Source of the DNA: Daphnia carinata
Taxonomy: Eukaryota > Arthropoda > Branchiopoda > Diplostraca > Daphniidae
Length of the DNA stretch: 64,000 nucleotides
Assembly (NCBI RefSeq): GCF_022539665.2
Contig: NC_081332.1
Location: forward strand, 4,913,803-4,977,802
Direction: 5' to 3'
In this document: piece by piece, positions 27,473 to 38,566 of the stretch
Numbering within the stretch: position 1 is the first letter of the stretch
Layout: each line of letters opens with the position of its first letter
Notes under the pieces: generated by a model
Seen by the model: the letters and a program-made list of their open reading frames with translations, nothing else
Databases searched by the model: none
Told to the model about the DNA's origin: nothing
Program-made: the position numbers and the translations under genes

Positions 27473-28866
27473 ATGTTGACGAGTTGCATCCGTCATCTAG
27501 TTAGACATCACATACAACTTCGAAATTATCATAGGGCCATGTCCAATCTAACGCTGTGCTCTGTGATTGAGGAGCTTAATCGACTAGCCCCCTTGTCGTT
27601 AGCAGAACCATGGGATAACGTTGGACTTTTAGTTGAGCCTTCCGGTTCAAAAATTGTTAAGAAGATATTACTCACCAATGACTTGACAACCAGTGTAATG
27701 CAAGAAGCTGAGGATTCTTCAGTTGACCTGATCTACTCTTACCATCCTCCTATCTTCGCACCTTTGAAGCGCATCTCAGCCGCAAACTGGAAGGTAGGTT
27801 TAATATCTATTTCCAAGACGTTCATTAATAAAAATATTTAAAATATGTTAAACTGAATAGGAGAACATTATAGCTAAATGCTTGGAGAATAAAATAGCAG
27901 TTTTCTCGCCTCACACTGCATTAGACGCTCTAAAAGGTGGTGTCAATGATTGGTTGGCTGAAGCGTTTGGTAAGTTGCTGCTTTCTGTGTGTTTAATATG
28001 TAACTATATAAATATGTAACTATTTGGATTTAGGCTCCCATGTTGCCTCGTGCGAACCGTTAACGACATCGTATGCTGCGTTTCCTCGTCGAAACTGCAC
28101 GCATATGGTAGAAATTCCCGTGCCTTTCAACCCAGAAGGGAAAAAATTGGTTCGATCAATCCTGGAGTTAGTTGCGTCCGTTCCAGAAGCTCGTCTGGAA
28201 GAACAGTAAAGTTATTCGCTCTTGTACCGATATCTGTTAAGAATAATTATATGAATTTATATAATTTGTCACTTAAGCATTTCTACTGCTGATGGCTATG
28301 AGCAAATGACCGTTATGGCCCCGGAAAAAGCTTTGCCTTCCATTATCGAGTTGGTTAACCAGTGCTCATTTGCAAACGCATCTCGCTATGTTCGTATCAT
28401 CCGTGTTGAGAAGGTAACTTCGTAGTACGGAGTTAATCAGTAAGAAATTAATTTTTTGTTTCTATAGCCTCCAATTCCTGGTCACGGAATGGGGCGATTG
28501 ATTCGCCTAAAAGAGCCAGTGACAGTTACCCATGCCATAGAATTGGTAAAGAGCCATCTGAAGCTGCAGCATGTACGTCTAGCAATCGCACATAATGCTA
28601 AGGATGTGCATACGATCGCGTTGTGTGCTGGTTCAGGTGCTTCAATATTAAAGAACGTCAAAGCAGACGTTTTCTTAACTGGAGAGATGTCTCATCACGA
28701 AGTACTCGATGCCGTTCAGCGCGGAACTAGCGTCATCCTATGTGAGCACTCGAATACCGAGCGTGGATTTCTTACTAAGTGGAAAGATGTTCTTACATCA
28801 GCGCTTGGAGAAAGTATCGAGATAATCGTGTCGGTTAATGATCTGGATCCACTTCAAGTTGTTTAA
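27473..28866 (+). CDS. NIF3L1: NIF3-like protein 1
   Basis: NIF3L1 belongs to the DUF34/NIF3 family of dinuclear-metal proteins; its biochemical role is not firmly known. Five exons (27473-27793, 27861-27969, 28034-28205, 28278-28413, 28468-28866) join to 379 codons including the stop, close to 377 residues in vertebrates. The family blocks are AEPWDNVGLLVEPS near the N terminus, DLIYSYHPPIF (metal-site histidine), FSPHTALDALKGGVNDWLA, and in the last exon LCAGSGASIL, FLTGEMSHHEVLDA (metal-binding GEMSHH) and LCEHSNTERGFL, ending DPLQVV. The N-terminal 25 residues are basic and hydroxylated and may be a mitochondrial presequence. AATAAA lies at 28969-28974. Confidence 0.95.
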
Positions 28867-29001
28867 CGGCACCTCAAGTAACCGAAAGTTTCAATTTCAA
28901 GATTCTTCATGGGTCCTTCTCCTGGGTACAACGTGAAACATTTGAGATGATCTTGGCATCGTACTTCCAATAAAGAAAGTGCATCATGAGTATTGAGAAA
29001 T

Positions 29002-29894
29002 CTAATCACATTTATTGGTTTCTGTAATGTACTTCAGCTTAATATTGTTCTTTTCTAGATGCCAATGATATTTAAGTTTTGCCCAAATGCCCAGGCACAT
29101 TGAGATAACTCTTTTCTCCTGTAATCCTTCTGGCCTAGACTTGATGGCTCTATATACTGAAGTGATAACAATTCTGGCTTTTTTAAAGTGATTGCATTGG
29201 ATGAAGCTTATGGCAAGGTACAACTGGCAACGCATTAAGGTTACAGGATCACAAAGTTTCTCAGCAATCTTATACTGCTGAAAGGAAATCTTTCCTGCTG
29301 CCTTTGCCTGAAGAAAGAAAGTGCTAAATGTATCAACGAATGATGAAGAAATGTTGAACAAAATACTTACACAATCAATAAGTTGATCCCCTAGGGATGA
29401 AAAGGCTCCACCTAAGGTAGAGAGGCAAGACATGATGTGGTCTAATTCAATCCTTTCATTGACCAACAGCTGAATTTGGGGACCGCTAAAGGAAAAAATT
29501 ATTTATTAAAAAACACAAGGTGTTCTTACATGTTAACCACTAACAATCTCTGATCCATGTAGTATCGGACTGACGGTTCTAACGAAACTTGCACAATTAT
29601 TGTGGTCAAGTGAGTTGAACTTGATTGATTTGCAAAATGAATCCACACTTGTCTTGCAAATGCACGAGATCTGAGGAGTTCACACCGGAAATATGATGCA
29701 ACATGTGCATCGAGACACAAGTGACAAGTTGACACTCTGTTTTCATCATCATTAACAGCATCTAACTGAAAAGAGCCTTCATCTGTATTTCGAATACTGT
29801 CCTCTCTAACGTTCTTGTTACAAAACTTTAAAATAGTAGACTCTAGTGAACTGTTATCGCCATATCCTGCTAATATTACCAATTGCCTACCCAT
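29002..29894 (-). CDS. uncharacterised 261-residue protein
   Basis: Three exons (29530-29894, 29371-29485, 29002-29307) join in phase to 262 codons including the stop, with canonical GT-AG borders. I do not recognise the family. No signal peptide, membrane segment or classic motif is visible. The first exon has a CHLC pair and a run of beta-like hydrophobic residues (TTIIVQVSLEPSVRYYMDQR). The rest is helical and resembles an all-alpha repeat fold: DPVTLMRCQLYLAISFIQ, ARIVITSVYRAI and VISMCLGIWAKLKYHW. Phase-consistent splicing and balanced residue use suggest a real, constrained gene. Its ATG is only 12 nt from the edge of the giant palindromic repeat, so its promoter must lie in repeat DNA or be very short. 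The 3' end converges on NIF3L1, 135 bp away. Confidence 0.72.
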
Positions 29895-30135
29895 TTCGAA
29901 TGTAAATATGGCAATCCGTTTTATATGGCAATCCGTTTTACACAAAAAAAAAAAAAAATTTCGCCAAAAAAAAAAAAAAAAATCACACTTTTTTCTTTTT
30001 TTCCGACACGTAGCCATCTACCGCTCAGACTCCTTATTACTGGCGTAGGCAATTTCAGTCCATTGGATGCCATTCGCAGTTAGTTCAGTAGCGTGGATGG
30101 AGAGAATAACGCGTGGCTGGAGGAACAATTGAAAA

Positions 30136-31147
30136 ATGGATAAGATAATACAACAAAAGGATGGTAAGTATAAACATTATTATATTGGTTTTCAATTATT
30201 AATTATTGTTTATTAGATCAAATTATGAAGCTGCAGGCCCAATTATTGTAACAACACAAAATATTAGATAACAGCAAAGCTAAGGATGGTAAGGGCTTAT
30301 ACGTAATGATTCTATTTATTTGCTTTTATTCATTTGTGTTTTGTAGCTCAACTTTTGAGTCTACAAGCTCAGCTAGGGGAAAAGAACAAATTGGAATGGA
30401 ACAGTTTCCAAACAGTGAAGGAGGTTTTTCAAAACTCATCCCTAACTGAACATGAGGATGAATTGGCATTAGGCGAACCCAGTCAGGTACCTAAACTTTT
30501 CAAATAAGAATTCAAAATAAGTATAGAATTTTAACAAACAATTATTTATTGCTTAGTTATTCAGTCTACCACCTGACAGTGTGTTAAAGTTAAATTCTGT
30601 TAGTGCTGCACTAAAAGAATTGTTAGTAATAAGTCCATGCAGCGAAGGAATTGAACAATTGTGGGATCGTATTTGGGCTGAAAATGGGTGTGGTACGGAA
30701 ACCCAGAAATAGCACGAGTTCAACATAAAACATGAATTAGGTACTTTTTGGTTTTTTGTCTATCGAAACAGTATTTTTAATGCTATTATTTTGCATTCAC
30801 AGAATTCTAGTGGGGAATCAAGTCAAGTCTAGAAGTGTTACAGGATGGAAGAGTGAGCCTACAGTTGAAAAACACTGAAAGTGCATTACCATTAAGGTAT
30901 GAGGTAAACTAATAGAGTATGCAAATTGTCTAATGAGAAGTACCATCTTGTGTGAATGAATCCTGTGTAACAGCAATCCTTTATAGTTCTGTTATAGCTA
31001 GAAGCCTCAAATAATTCTGCTTCTCTTGCTAAAGAACAACTTGTCTTTTACGTTCAGAGTGTTGGTGAAGCTGGGTACTTAAATGGCCCTAAAGATGTTT
31101 CACTTCACTGGCATTGCAGCGATGAACATCATACATGGACTCTTTAG
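30136..31147 (+). pseudogene. unknown multi-exon gene, copy in left arm 1
   Basis: ATG at 30136 begins MDKIIQQKD and a GT donor follows at 30164. Exon-like blocks at about 30217-30288, 30347-30486 and from 30557 keep GT-AG borders. The second and third blocks encode a coiled-coil-like stretch (IMKLQAQL; LSLQAQLGEKNKL). The fourth contains LNSVSAALKELL and EQLWDRIWAENGCG. This copy is broken: a TAA replaces a GAA codon in the second block, and a TAG lies at 30710-30712. I do not recognise the family. Confidence 0.5.
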
Positions 31148-31639
31148 GTATGAAAGGAATTTTCTTGAAAAATTTTTGAATTTATGATGAAGCTTTTCTC
31201 CTCCTTTTTGCCAACCATGTCTAATCTACAAAAAAAAATTTATCCAATAGGAAAGGATTTTCAGCATACTAGGAACACAACTATCAACAATGCAACATTC
31301 TAGGGGTGTTATTTTATCCTTCAAGAGCCTTATACAATGATTTTCATCTACAATTTGTATGGCCTTTCCCGAGCTTCTGCCAGAAGTTGAATCTATGAGT
31401 CATGTAAGTCACATGAGCAACAATTGAGATGCTTAATGGTGTTGTTTTTCTTTTCTCAGTGTAGGTTAATAGTAACATTGGATCTGAAAAAATTCTTGGT
31501 TGGGGCATGACACTGAATAAATTGTAATGATTGGATGGATGACATGATATTTCTATACTTCATTCGGATTCCCCAGACGGTATTTGATATTAAAAAAATT
31601 GAAGTGCATATCTGGGCTCCCTTCTTTTCTGAAGCCCCG

Positions 31640-31985
31640 TTTCCCCTTGACTCATAATAAGCCCGTAGGGGGTCATGCCCCTACTGTACGGTATATATAA
31701 AAACAACATATACCGAGGTTTGGAGGGCTCTGGCCGGAAAGGGGACGTGGGGTGCCGCTTCGTCCGATGATGTGTTCACGGAGGGTGACGTGGCTGCCCA
31801 CAAATCCGAACTAAAGGTTAATCGCTCCTGTAAAAATGTTCCAAATCTTCAGCTCTTCTTCCGGCTTCTCTTAGCCAATCACCGGGTAATCTCCCCGGTG
31901 GGTCAACAAGGCAGTGTCTCCCCCTGCCTGGGTTGACGGCAACTTTTGAAAGGGCTATTGTGCCTTTTTAAAGTTGCAAAAATTA
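31640..31985 (+). repeat. block of small hairpins in the arm
   Basis: The inner part of each arm holds closely spaced short inverted repeats: GTAGGGG/CCCCTAC at 31665-31684, CGGTATAT/ATATACCG at 31689-31714 (with a TATATAAA), CACCGGG/CCCGGTG at 31880-31900, and GCAACTTT/AAAGTTGC at 31939-31977. The block recurs at about 32895-33245 (inverted), 36500-36845 and 37740-38090 (inverted). No coding potential is evident; it looks structured at the DNA or RNA level. Confidence 0.65.
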
Positions 31986-32263
31986 TTGTAATGTGCAGAG
32001 AATTGTCAATAAAATTTTTTTTAGAAAATTTTTTGCAAAATTCGTTTCTTTCATTGTCTGTATTCGCTGTGTTCACACGTTACATTTTTTATATTTAGCT
32101 TGCTTAATTCACCTTTATTGTTTTTGTCACCTTTGATGGTAAGCATTGTTTCCATTGGTTTATCGTTTATCTGTAAGTATTATTTATTACACTCTTTGAA
32201 TTCTTCAACTTAGATTCAAGGAACAATCTGGATATTTTATGAAGTAATTTTGTATTTCGTTTT

Positions 32264-32335
32264 ACTCGTATGGGAACCGATCCCCAGACATTCAGCGTGC
32301 AACGCCGATGCTCTAACATTGAGCCACGAGATATA
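32264..32335 (-). pseudogene. tRNA-like sequence 1, unit 1 loop
   Basis: Read on the minus strand it has a D-arm/A-box TGGCTCAATGTTAGAGC, an anticodon arm TCGGC-GTTGCAC-GCTGA with a TGC triplet (alanine position) and a T-arm/B-box like GGGATCGGTTCCC. The T loop is short and the acceptor stem is imperfect, so it is probably not a working tRNA. Confidence 0.6.
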
Positions 32336-32429
32336 TTTAAATTTTTTATTATCGCATATCATATGTTATCGTCTAGGATGTTTATGCAGTCTTTCACAAC
32401 TATATGTTTATCTTTCTATTGCTGCCATA

Positions 32430-32501
32430 AGGTTCTTAGCTCTGTGGTAGAGCTTTTATCTGCGATACCTGTTACCCTGGGTTCAAACCTCAGTAGATGT
32501 G
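32430..32501 (+). pseudogene. tRNA-like sequence 2, unit 1 loop
   Basis: A-box TTAGCTCTGTGGTAGAGC and an intact T-arm CTGGG-TTCAAAC-CTCAG (good B-box). The anticodon arm does not fold into a normal 5-bp stem with a 7-nt loop, and the acceptor ends do not pair. Confidence 0.6.
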
Positions 32502-32617
32502 TAAAAATGAAGTAGAATAATGTAGAAGAGTATATTGCAGAATTGCATTTCAGTTTTATTCTAAGTGTAAATGCAAGTCCACAAGTGACTAGAAAAAAAA
32601 GCCAACTTAAAATCATA

Positions 32618-32688
32618 TGATTCGTGGCTCATTGGTAAAGCATCGGCGAGGTATGCCGAACATCCAGGGGTCGATCCCTGGATAATAA
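32618..32688 (+). pseudogene. tRNA-like sequence 3, unit 1 loop
   Basis: A-box TGGCTCATTGGTAAAGC, perfect anticodon stem TCGGC/GCCGA around GAGGTAT (A instead of the usual U33) and T-arm CAGGG/CCCTG. The acceptor stem is not complementary. Confidence 0.6.
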
Positions 32689-33728
32689 TAGAATGCTTAC
32701 AGATAAACGATAAACCAATACCCGTCACCTTACCATCAAATGTGACAAAAACAAATAAAGCAAAGCCAAAAAAAAAAATTGACAAATGCAATGTGTGAAC
32801 AAAGCTAACACAGACAATGCAAGAAACGAATTTTGCAAAAAATTTTCTAAAAAAAATTTTATTGACAATTCTCTGCACATTACAATTATTTTTGCAACTT
32901 TAAAAAGGCACAATAGCCCTTTCAAAAGTTGCCGTCAACCCAGGCAGGGGGAGACACTGCCTTGTTGACCCACCGGGGAGATTACCCGGTGATTGGCTAA
33001 GAGAAGCCGGAAGAAGAGCTGAAGATTTGGAACATTTTTACAGGAGCGATTAACCTTTAGTTCGGATTTGTGGGCAGCCACGTCACCCTCCGTGAACACA
33101 TCATCGGACGAAGCGGCACCCCACGTCCCCTTTCCGGCCAGAGCCCTCCAAACCTCGGTATATGTTGTTTTTATATATACCGTACAGTAGGGGCATGACC
33201 CCCTACGGGCTTATTATGAGTCAAGGGGAAACGGGGCTTCAGAAAAGAAGGGAGCCCAGATATGCACTTCAATTTTTTTAATATCAAATACCGTCTGGGG
33301 AATCCGAATTAAGTATAGCAATGTCATGTCATGTCATCCATCCAATCAATACAATTTATTCAGTGTCTTGCCCCAACCAAGAATCTTTTCAGATCCAATG
33401 TTACTATTAACCTATATTGAGAAAAGAAAAACAACACCGTTAAACACATCAATTGTTGATCATGGAACTTACATGACTCAGAGATTCAACTTCTGGTGGA
33501 AGCTTGGGAAAGGACATACAAATTGCAGATTAACTTCATTGTATAAGGCTCTTGAATGATAAACTAGCACCTGTAGAATGTTGCATTGTTGATAGTTGTG
33601 TTCCCAGTACATGGAAATCCTTTCCTATTGGATAAAATTTTTTTTGGTAGATAAGACCTGGTTGGCAAAAAGGAGGAGAAATTCTTCGTCATAAATTCAA
33701 AATTATTTGAAGAAAAATCCTTTCATAC

Positions 33729-34599
33729 CTAAAGAGTCCATGTATGATGTTCATCTCTGCAATAGCAGCAAAATTAAAACATCTTTAGGGCCATTTAAGT
33801 ACCCAGTTTCCCCAACACTCTGAACATAAAGGACAAGTTGTTCTTTAGACAGAGAAGCAGAATTATTTGAGGCTTCTAGCTGTGACAGAACTATAAAGGA
33901 TTGCTGTTGTACTGGATTCATTAACACAAGATGGTACTTCTCATTAGGCAATTTGCATTACTCTATTAATTTACCTCACACCTTACGGTAATGCACTCTC
34001 AGTGTTTTTTCATCTGTAGGCTCACTCTTCCATCCTGTAACACTTCCAGACTTGATTTGATCCCCCACTAAAATTCTGTGAATGCAAAATAATAGCATTA
34101 AAAATACTTTTTCGATAGACAAAAAACCGAAAAGTACCTAATCCATGTTTCATGTTGAACTTGTGCCATTTCTGGGTTTCTGTACCACACCCATTTTCGG
34201 CCCAAATACGTTCCCACAATTGTTCAGTTCCTTCACTGCATGAGCTTATTACTAACGATTCTTTTAGTGCAGCACTAACAGAATTTAAATTTAACACACT
34301 GTCATGTGGTGGACTGAATAACTAAGCAATAAATAATTGTTTTTTAAAATTCTATACTTATTTTGAATTCTTATTTGAAAACTTTAGGTACCTGGCTGTG
34401 TTCGCCTAATGCCAACTCATCCTCACGTTCAGTTAGAGATGAGTTTTGAAAAACCTCCTTCACTGTTTGGAAACTGTTCCGTTCCAATTTGTTTGGGCCT
34501 GCAGCTTCATAATTTGATCTAATAAACAATAATTAATAATTGAAAACCAATATAATAATGTTTATACTTACCATTTTTTTGTTTTATTATCTTATCCAT
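33729..34599 (-). pseudogene. unknown multi-exon gene, copy in right arm 1
   Basis: This is the inverted copy, starting at 34599. It lacks the part corresponding to the coiled-coil exon (deletion near 34490), but it keeps a TGG tryptophan codon (plus-strand CCA at 34166-34168) where the other three arms have TAG. It therefore reads through ETQKWHKFNMKHGLG. A downstream block (33751-33951) encodes LEASNNSASLSKEQLVLYVQ and SVGETGYLNGPKDV. It is the most readable copy for the 3' half. Confidence 0.5.
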
Positions 34600-34996
34600 T
34601 TTTCAATTGTTCCTCCAGCCACGCGTTGTTCTCCAGCCACGCTACTCAATTAACTGCTAATGGGATACAATTAACTCAAATTGCTTACATGCCTGTAATA
34701 ACGAAACCGACTGATAGATGGCTACGGGTAGAAAAAAGAGAAAAAAGTGCGTTTTTTTTTTTCCGCCATTTTTTTTTTTTTTTATGTAAAACGGATTGCC
34801 ATAGTTTTACACCAAAAAAAAAATTTCGCCCAAAAAAAAAAAAAATCACACTTTTTTCTTTTTTTCCGACACGTAGCCATCTACCGCTCAGACTCCTTAT
34901 TACTGGCGTAGGCAATTTCAGTCCATTGGATGCCATTCGCAGTTAGGTCAGTAGCGTGGATGGAGAATAACGTGTGGCTGGAGGAACAATTGAAAA

Positions 34997-36008
34997 ATGG
35001 ATAAGATTATACAACAAAAGGATGGTAAGTATAAACATTATTGTGTTGGTTTTCAATTATTAATTATTGTTTATTATATCAAATTATGAAGCTGCAGGCC
35101 CAATTATTGGAACAACACAAAATATTAGATAACAGCAAAGCTAAGGATGGTGAGGCCTAATACGTAATGATTCTATTTATTTGCTTTTATTCATTTGTGT
35201 TTTGTAGCTCAAATTTTGAGTCTACAAGCTCAGCTAGGGGAAAAGAACAAATTGGAACGGAACAGTTTCCAAACAGTGAAGGAATTTTTTCCAAACTCAT
35301 CCCTAACTGAACTTGAGGATGAATTGGCATTAGGCGAACACAGTCAGGTACCTAAACTTTTCAAATAAGAATTCAAAATAAGTATAGAATTTTAACAAAC
35401 AATTATTTATTGTTTAGTTATTCAGTCTACCACCTGACGGTGTGTTAAAGTTAAATTCTGTTAGTGCTGCACTAAAAGAATTGTTAGTAATAAGTCCATG
35501 CAGCGAAGGAAGTGAACAATTGTGGGACCGTATTTGGGCTGAAAATGGGTGTGGTACGGAAACCCAGAAATAGCACGAGTTCAACATAAAACATGAATTA
35601 GGTACTTTTCGGTTTTTTGTCTATCGAAAAAGTATTTTTAATGCTATTATTTTGCATTCACAGAATTTTAGTGGGGGATCAAGTCAAGTCTGGAAGTGTT
35701 ACAGGATGGAAGAGTGAGCCTACAGTTGAAAAACACTGAAAGTGCATTACCATTAAGGTATGAGGTAAAGTAATAGAGTATGCAAATTGTCTAATGAGAA
35801 GTACCATCTTGTGTGAATGAATCCTGTGTAACAGCAATCCTTTATAGTTCTGTTATAGCTAGAAGCCTCAAATAATTCTGCTTCTCTTGCTAAAGGACAA
35901 CTTGTCCTTTACGTTCAGAGTGTTGGTGAAGCTGGGTACTTAAATGGCCCTAAAGATGTTTCATTTCGTTGGCATTGCAGCGATGAACATCATACATGGA
36001 CTTTTTAG
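34997..36008 (+). pseudogene. unknown multi-exon gene, copy in left arm 2
   Basis: Same organisation as in unit 1, with ATG at 34997. The second block is intact here (IMKLQAQLLEQHKILD), as is the third (LSLQAQLGEKNKLERN). A TAG lies at 35571-35573 in the conserved WAENGCGTETQK block, so the 3' half is not translatable without a change of exon structure. Confidence 0.5.
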
Positions 36009-37142
36009 GTATGAAAGGAATTTTCTTGAAAATTTTTTGAATTTATGATAAAGCATTTCTCCTGCTTTTTGCCAACCATGTCTAATCTAAAAAAAAATTT
36101 ATCCAATAGGAAAGGATTTTCAGCATACTGGGAACACAACTATCAACAATGCAACATTCTAGGGGTGCTATTTTATCATTCAAGATCCTTATACAATGAT
36201 CTTCATCTGCAATTTGTATGGCCTTTCCCAAGCTTCTGCCAGAAGTTGAATCTATAAGTCATGTAAGTCACATGATCAACAATTGATATGTTTAATGGTG
36301 TTGTTTTTCTTTTCTCAATATAGGTTAATAGTAACATTGGATCTGAAAAGATTCTTGGTTGGGGCAAGACACTGAATAAATTGTATTGATTGGATGGATG
36401 ACATGACATTTCTATACTTAATTCGGATTCCCCAGACGGTATTTGATATTTAAAAAATTGAAGTGCATATCTGGGCTCCCTTCCTTTCCGTAGCCCCGTT
36501 TCCCCTTGACTCATAATAAGCCCGTAGGGGGTCATGCCCCTACTGTACGGTATATATAAAAACAACATATACCGAGGTTTGGAGGGCTCTGGCCGGAAAG
36601 GGGACGTGGATGTCCGCTTAGTCCGATGATGTGTTCACGGAGGGCTCTGTGGCTACCCACAAATCCGAACTAAAGGTTAATCGCTCCTGTAAAAATGTTC
36701 CAAATCTTCAGCTCTTCTTCCGGCTTCTCTTAGCCAATCACCGGGTAATCTCCCCGGTGGGTCAACAAGGCAGTGTCTCCCCCTGCCTGGGTTGACGGCA
36801 ACTTTTGAAAGGGCTATTGTGCCTTTTTAAAGTTGCAAAAATTATTGTAATGTGCAGAGAATTGTCAATAAAATTTTATTTATAAAATATTTTTTTGCAA
36901 AATTTGTTTCTTCCATTGTCTGTGTTAGCCGTGTTCACACATTACATTTACCAACTTTTTTTTTATTGCTTTGCTTTATTTGTTTTCATCACCTTTGATG
37001 GTAAGCATTGTTTCCATTGGTTTATCGTTTATCTGAAAGTATTCAATTATTATTTATTACACTCTTCGAATTCTTCAACTTATATTCAAGGAACAACGTG
37101 TAATATCTGGATATTTTTTGAAGTAATTTTGTATTTTGTTTT

Positions 37143-37214
37143 ACTCGTATGGGAACCGATCCCCAGACATTCAGCGTGCAACGCCGATGCTCTAACATTG
37201 AGCCACGAGATATA
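37143..37214 (-). pseudogene. tRNA-like sequence 1, unit 2 loop
   Basis: Counterpart of the unit 1 copy at 32264-32335, almost unchanged, with the same TGC anticodon-position triplet. Confidence 0.6.
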
Positions 37215-37307
37215 TCTAAATATTTTATTATCGCATATCATATGTTATCGTCTAGATGTTTATGCAGTCTTTCACAACTATATGTTTATCTTTCTAATTT
37301 TTTCATA

Positions 37308-37380
37308 AGGTTCATAGCTCTGTGGTAGAGCCTTTAGCTGCGATACCTGTTATCCTGGGTTCAAACCTTAGTAGACGTGT
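37308..37380 (+). pseudogene. tRNA-like sequence 2, unit 2 loop
   Basis: Counterpart of 32430-32501: A-box ATAGCTCTGTGGTAGAGC and B-box GGGTTCAAACC are kept. Confidence 0.6.
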
Positions 37381-37493
37381 AAGAATGAAGTAGAATAAAT
37401 GGAGAAGAGTATATCGTAGAATTGCTTTTCAGTTTTATTGTAAGTGTAAATGCAAGTCCACAAGTGACTAGAAAAAAGCCAACTTGTCATCAT

Positions 37494-37564
37494 AAGATTC
37501 ATGGCTCATTGGTAGAGCATAGGCGCGTTGTGCCGAACATCCCGGTTCGATCCCCCAATTCAAT
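37494..37564 (+). pseudogene. tRNA-like sequence 3, unit 2 loop
   Basis: Counterpart of 32618-32688, with a better A-box (TGGCTCATTGGTAGAGC) and B-box (GGTTCGATCCC) but a poorer anticodon stem. Confidence 0.6.
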
Positions 37565-38566
37565 GGAAACAATGCGTACCATGAAAGATGATAAAAACAA
37601 ATAAAGCAATATAAAAAAAGTTGATGTATGTAATGTGTGAACACAGCTAACACAGACAATGGAAGAAACAAATTTTGCAAAAAAATATTTTATAAATAAA
37701 ATTTTATTGACAATTCTCTGCACATTACAATAATTTTTGCAACTTTAAAAAGGCACAATAGCCCTTTCAAAAGTTGCCGTCAACCCAGGCAGGGGGAGAC
37801 ACTGCCTTGTTGACCCACCGGGGAGATTACCCGGTGATTGGCTAAGAGAAGCCGGAAGAAGAGCTGAAGATTTGGAACATTTTTACAGGAGCGATTAACC
37901 TTTAGTTCGGATTTGTGGGCAGCCACGTCACCCTCCGTGAACACATCATCGGACGAAGCGGCACCCCACGTCCCCTTTCCGGCCAGAGCCCTCCAAACCT
38001 CGGTATATGTTGTTTTTATATATACCGTACAGTAGGGGCATGACCCCCTACGGGCTTATTATGAGTCAAGGGGAAACGGGGCTACGGAAAGGAAGGGAGC
38101 CCAGATATGCACTTCAATTTTTTTAATATCAAATACCGTCTGGGGAATCCGAATTAAGTATAGAAATGTCATGTCATCCATCCAATCAATACAATTTATT
38201 CAGTGTCTTGCCCCAACCAAGAATCTTTTCAGATCCAATGTTACTATTAACCTATATTGAGAAAAGAAAAACAACACCATTAAACATATCAATTGTTGAT
38301 CATGTGACTTACATGACTTATAGATTCAACTTCTGGCAGAAGCTTGGGAAAGGCCATACAAATTGCAGATGAAGATCATTGTATAAGGATCTTGAATGAT
38401 AAAATAGCACCCCTAGAATGTTGCATTGTTGATAGTTGTGTTCCCAGTATGCTGAAAATCCTTTCCTATTGGATAAATTTTTTTTTTAGATTAGACATGG
38501 TTGGCAAAAAGCAGGAGAAATGCTTTATCATAAATTCAAAAAATTTTCAAGAAAATTCCTTTCATA

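Larger units (their letters stand above)
29906..34800. mobile_element. giant palindromic repeat, unit 1
   Basis: The left arm (about 29906-32180) reappears as its reverse complement in the right arm (about 32690-34800), around a loop of about 510 bp. Anchors: 31620-31985 pairs with 32890-33290; the gene start at 30136 pairs with 34599; 32140-32170 pairs with 32690-32720. The outer ends carry the same sequence inverted (GGCAATCCGTTTTACA left, GTAAAACGGATTGCC right). On the left the first 17 bp are doubled (29906-29922 and 29923-29939). The right arm is more diverged and lacks about 150 bp near 34490. The long inverted arms resemble a foldback-type element, but I see no transposase and cannot name the family. 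Confidence 0.85.

Noticed and set aside
32264-32688. Functional tRNA genes
   Set aside because: Acceptor stems do not pair and the anticodon or T loops are abnormal, so only tRNA-like status is claimed.
36203-36568. 121-codon minus-strand open frame in the palindrome, with partial copies at 33326-33559 and 38166-38372
   Set aside because: It runs antisense to the spliced gene in the arms, is not intact in all copies and shows no recognisable domain. Its conservation follows from the DNA repeat.
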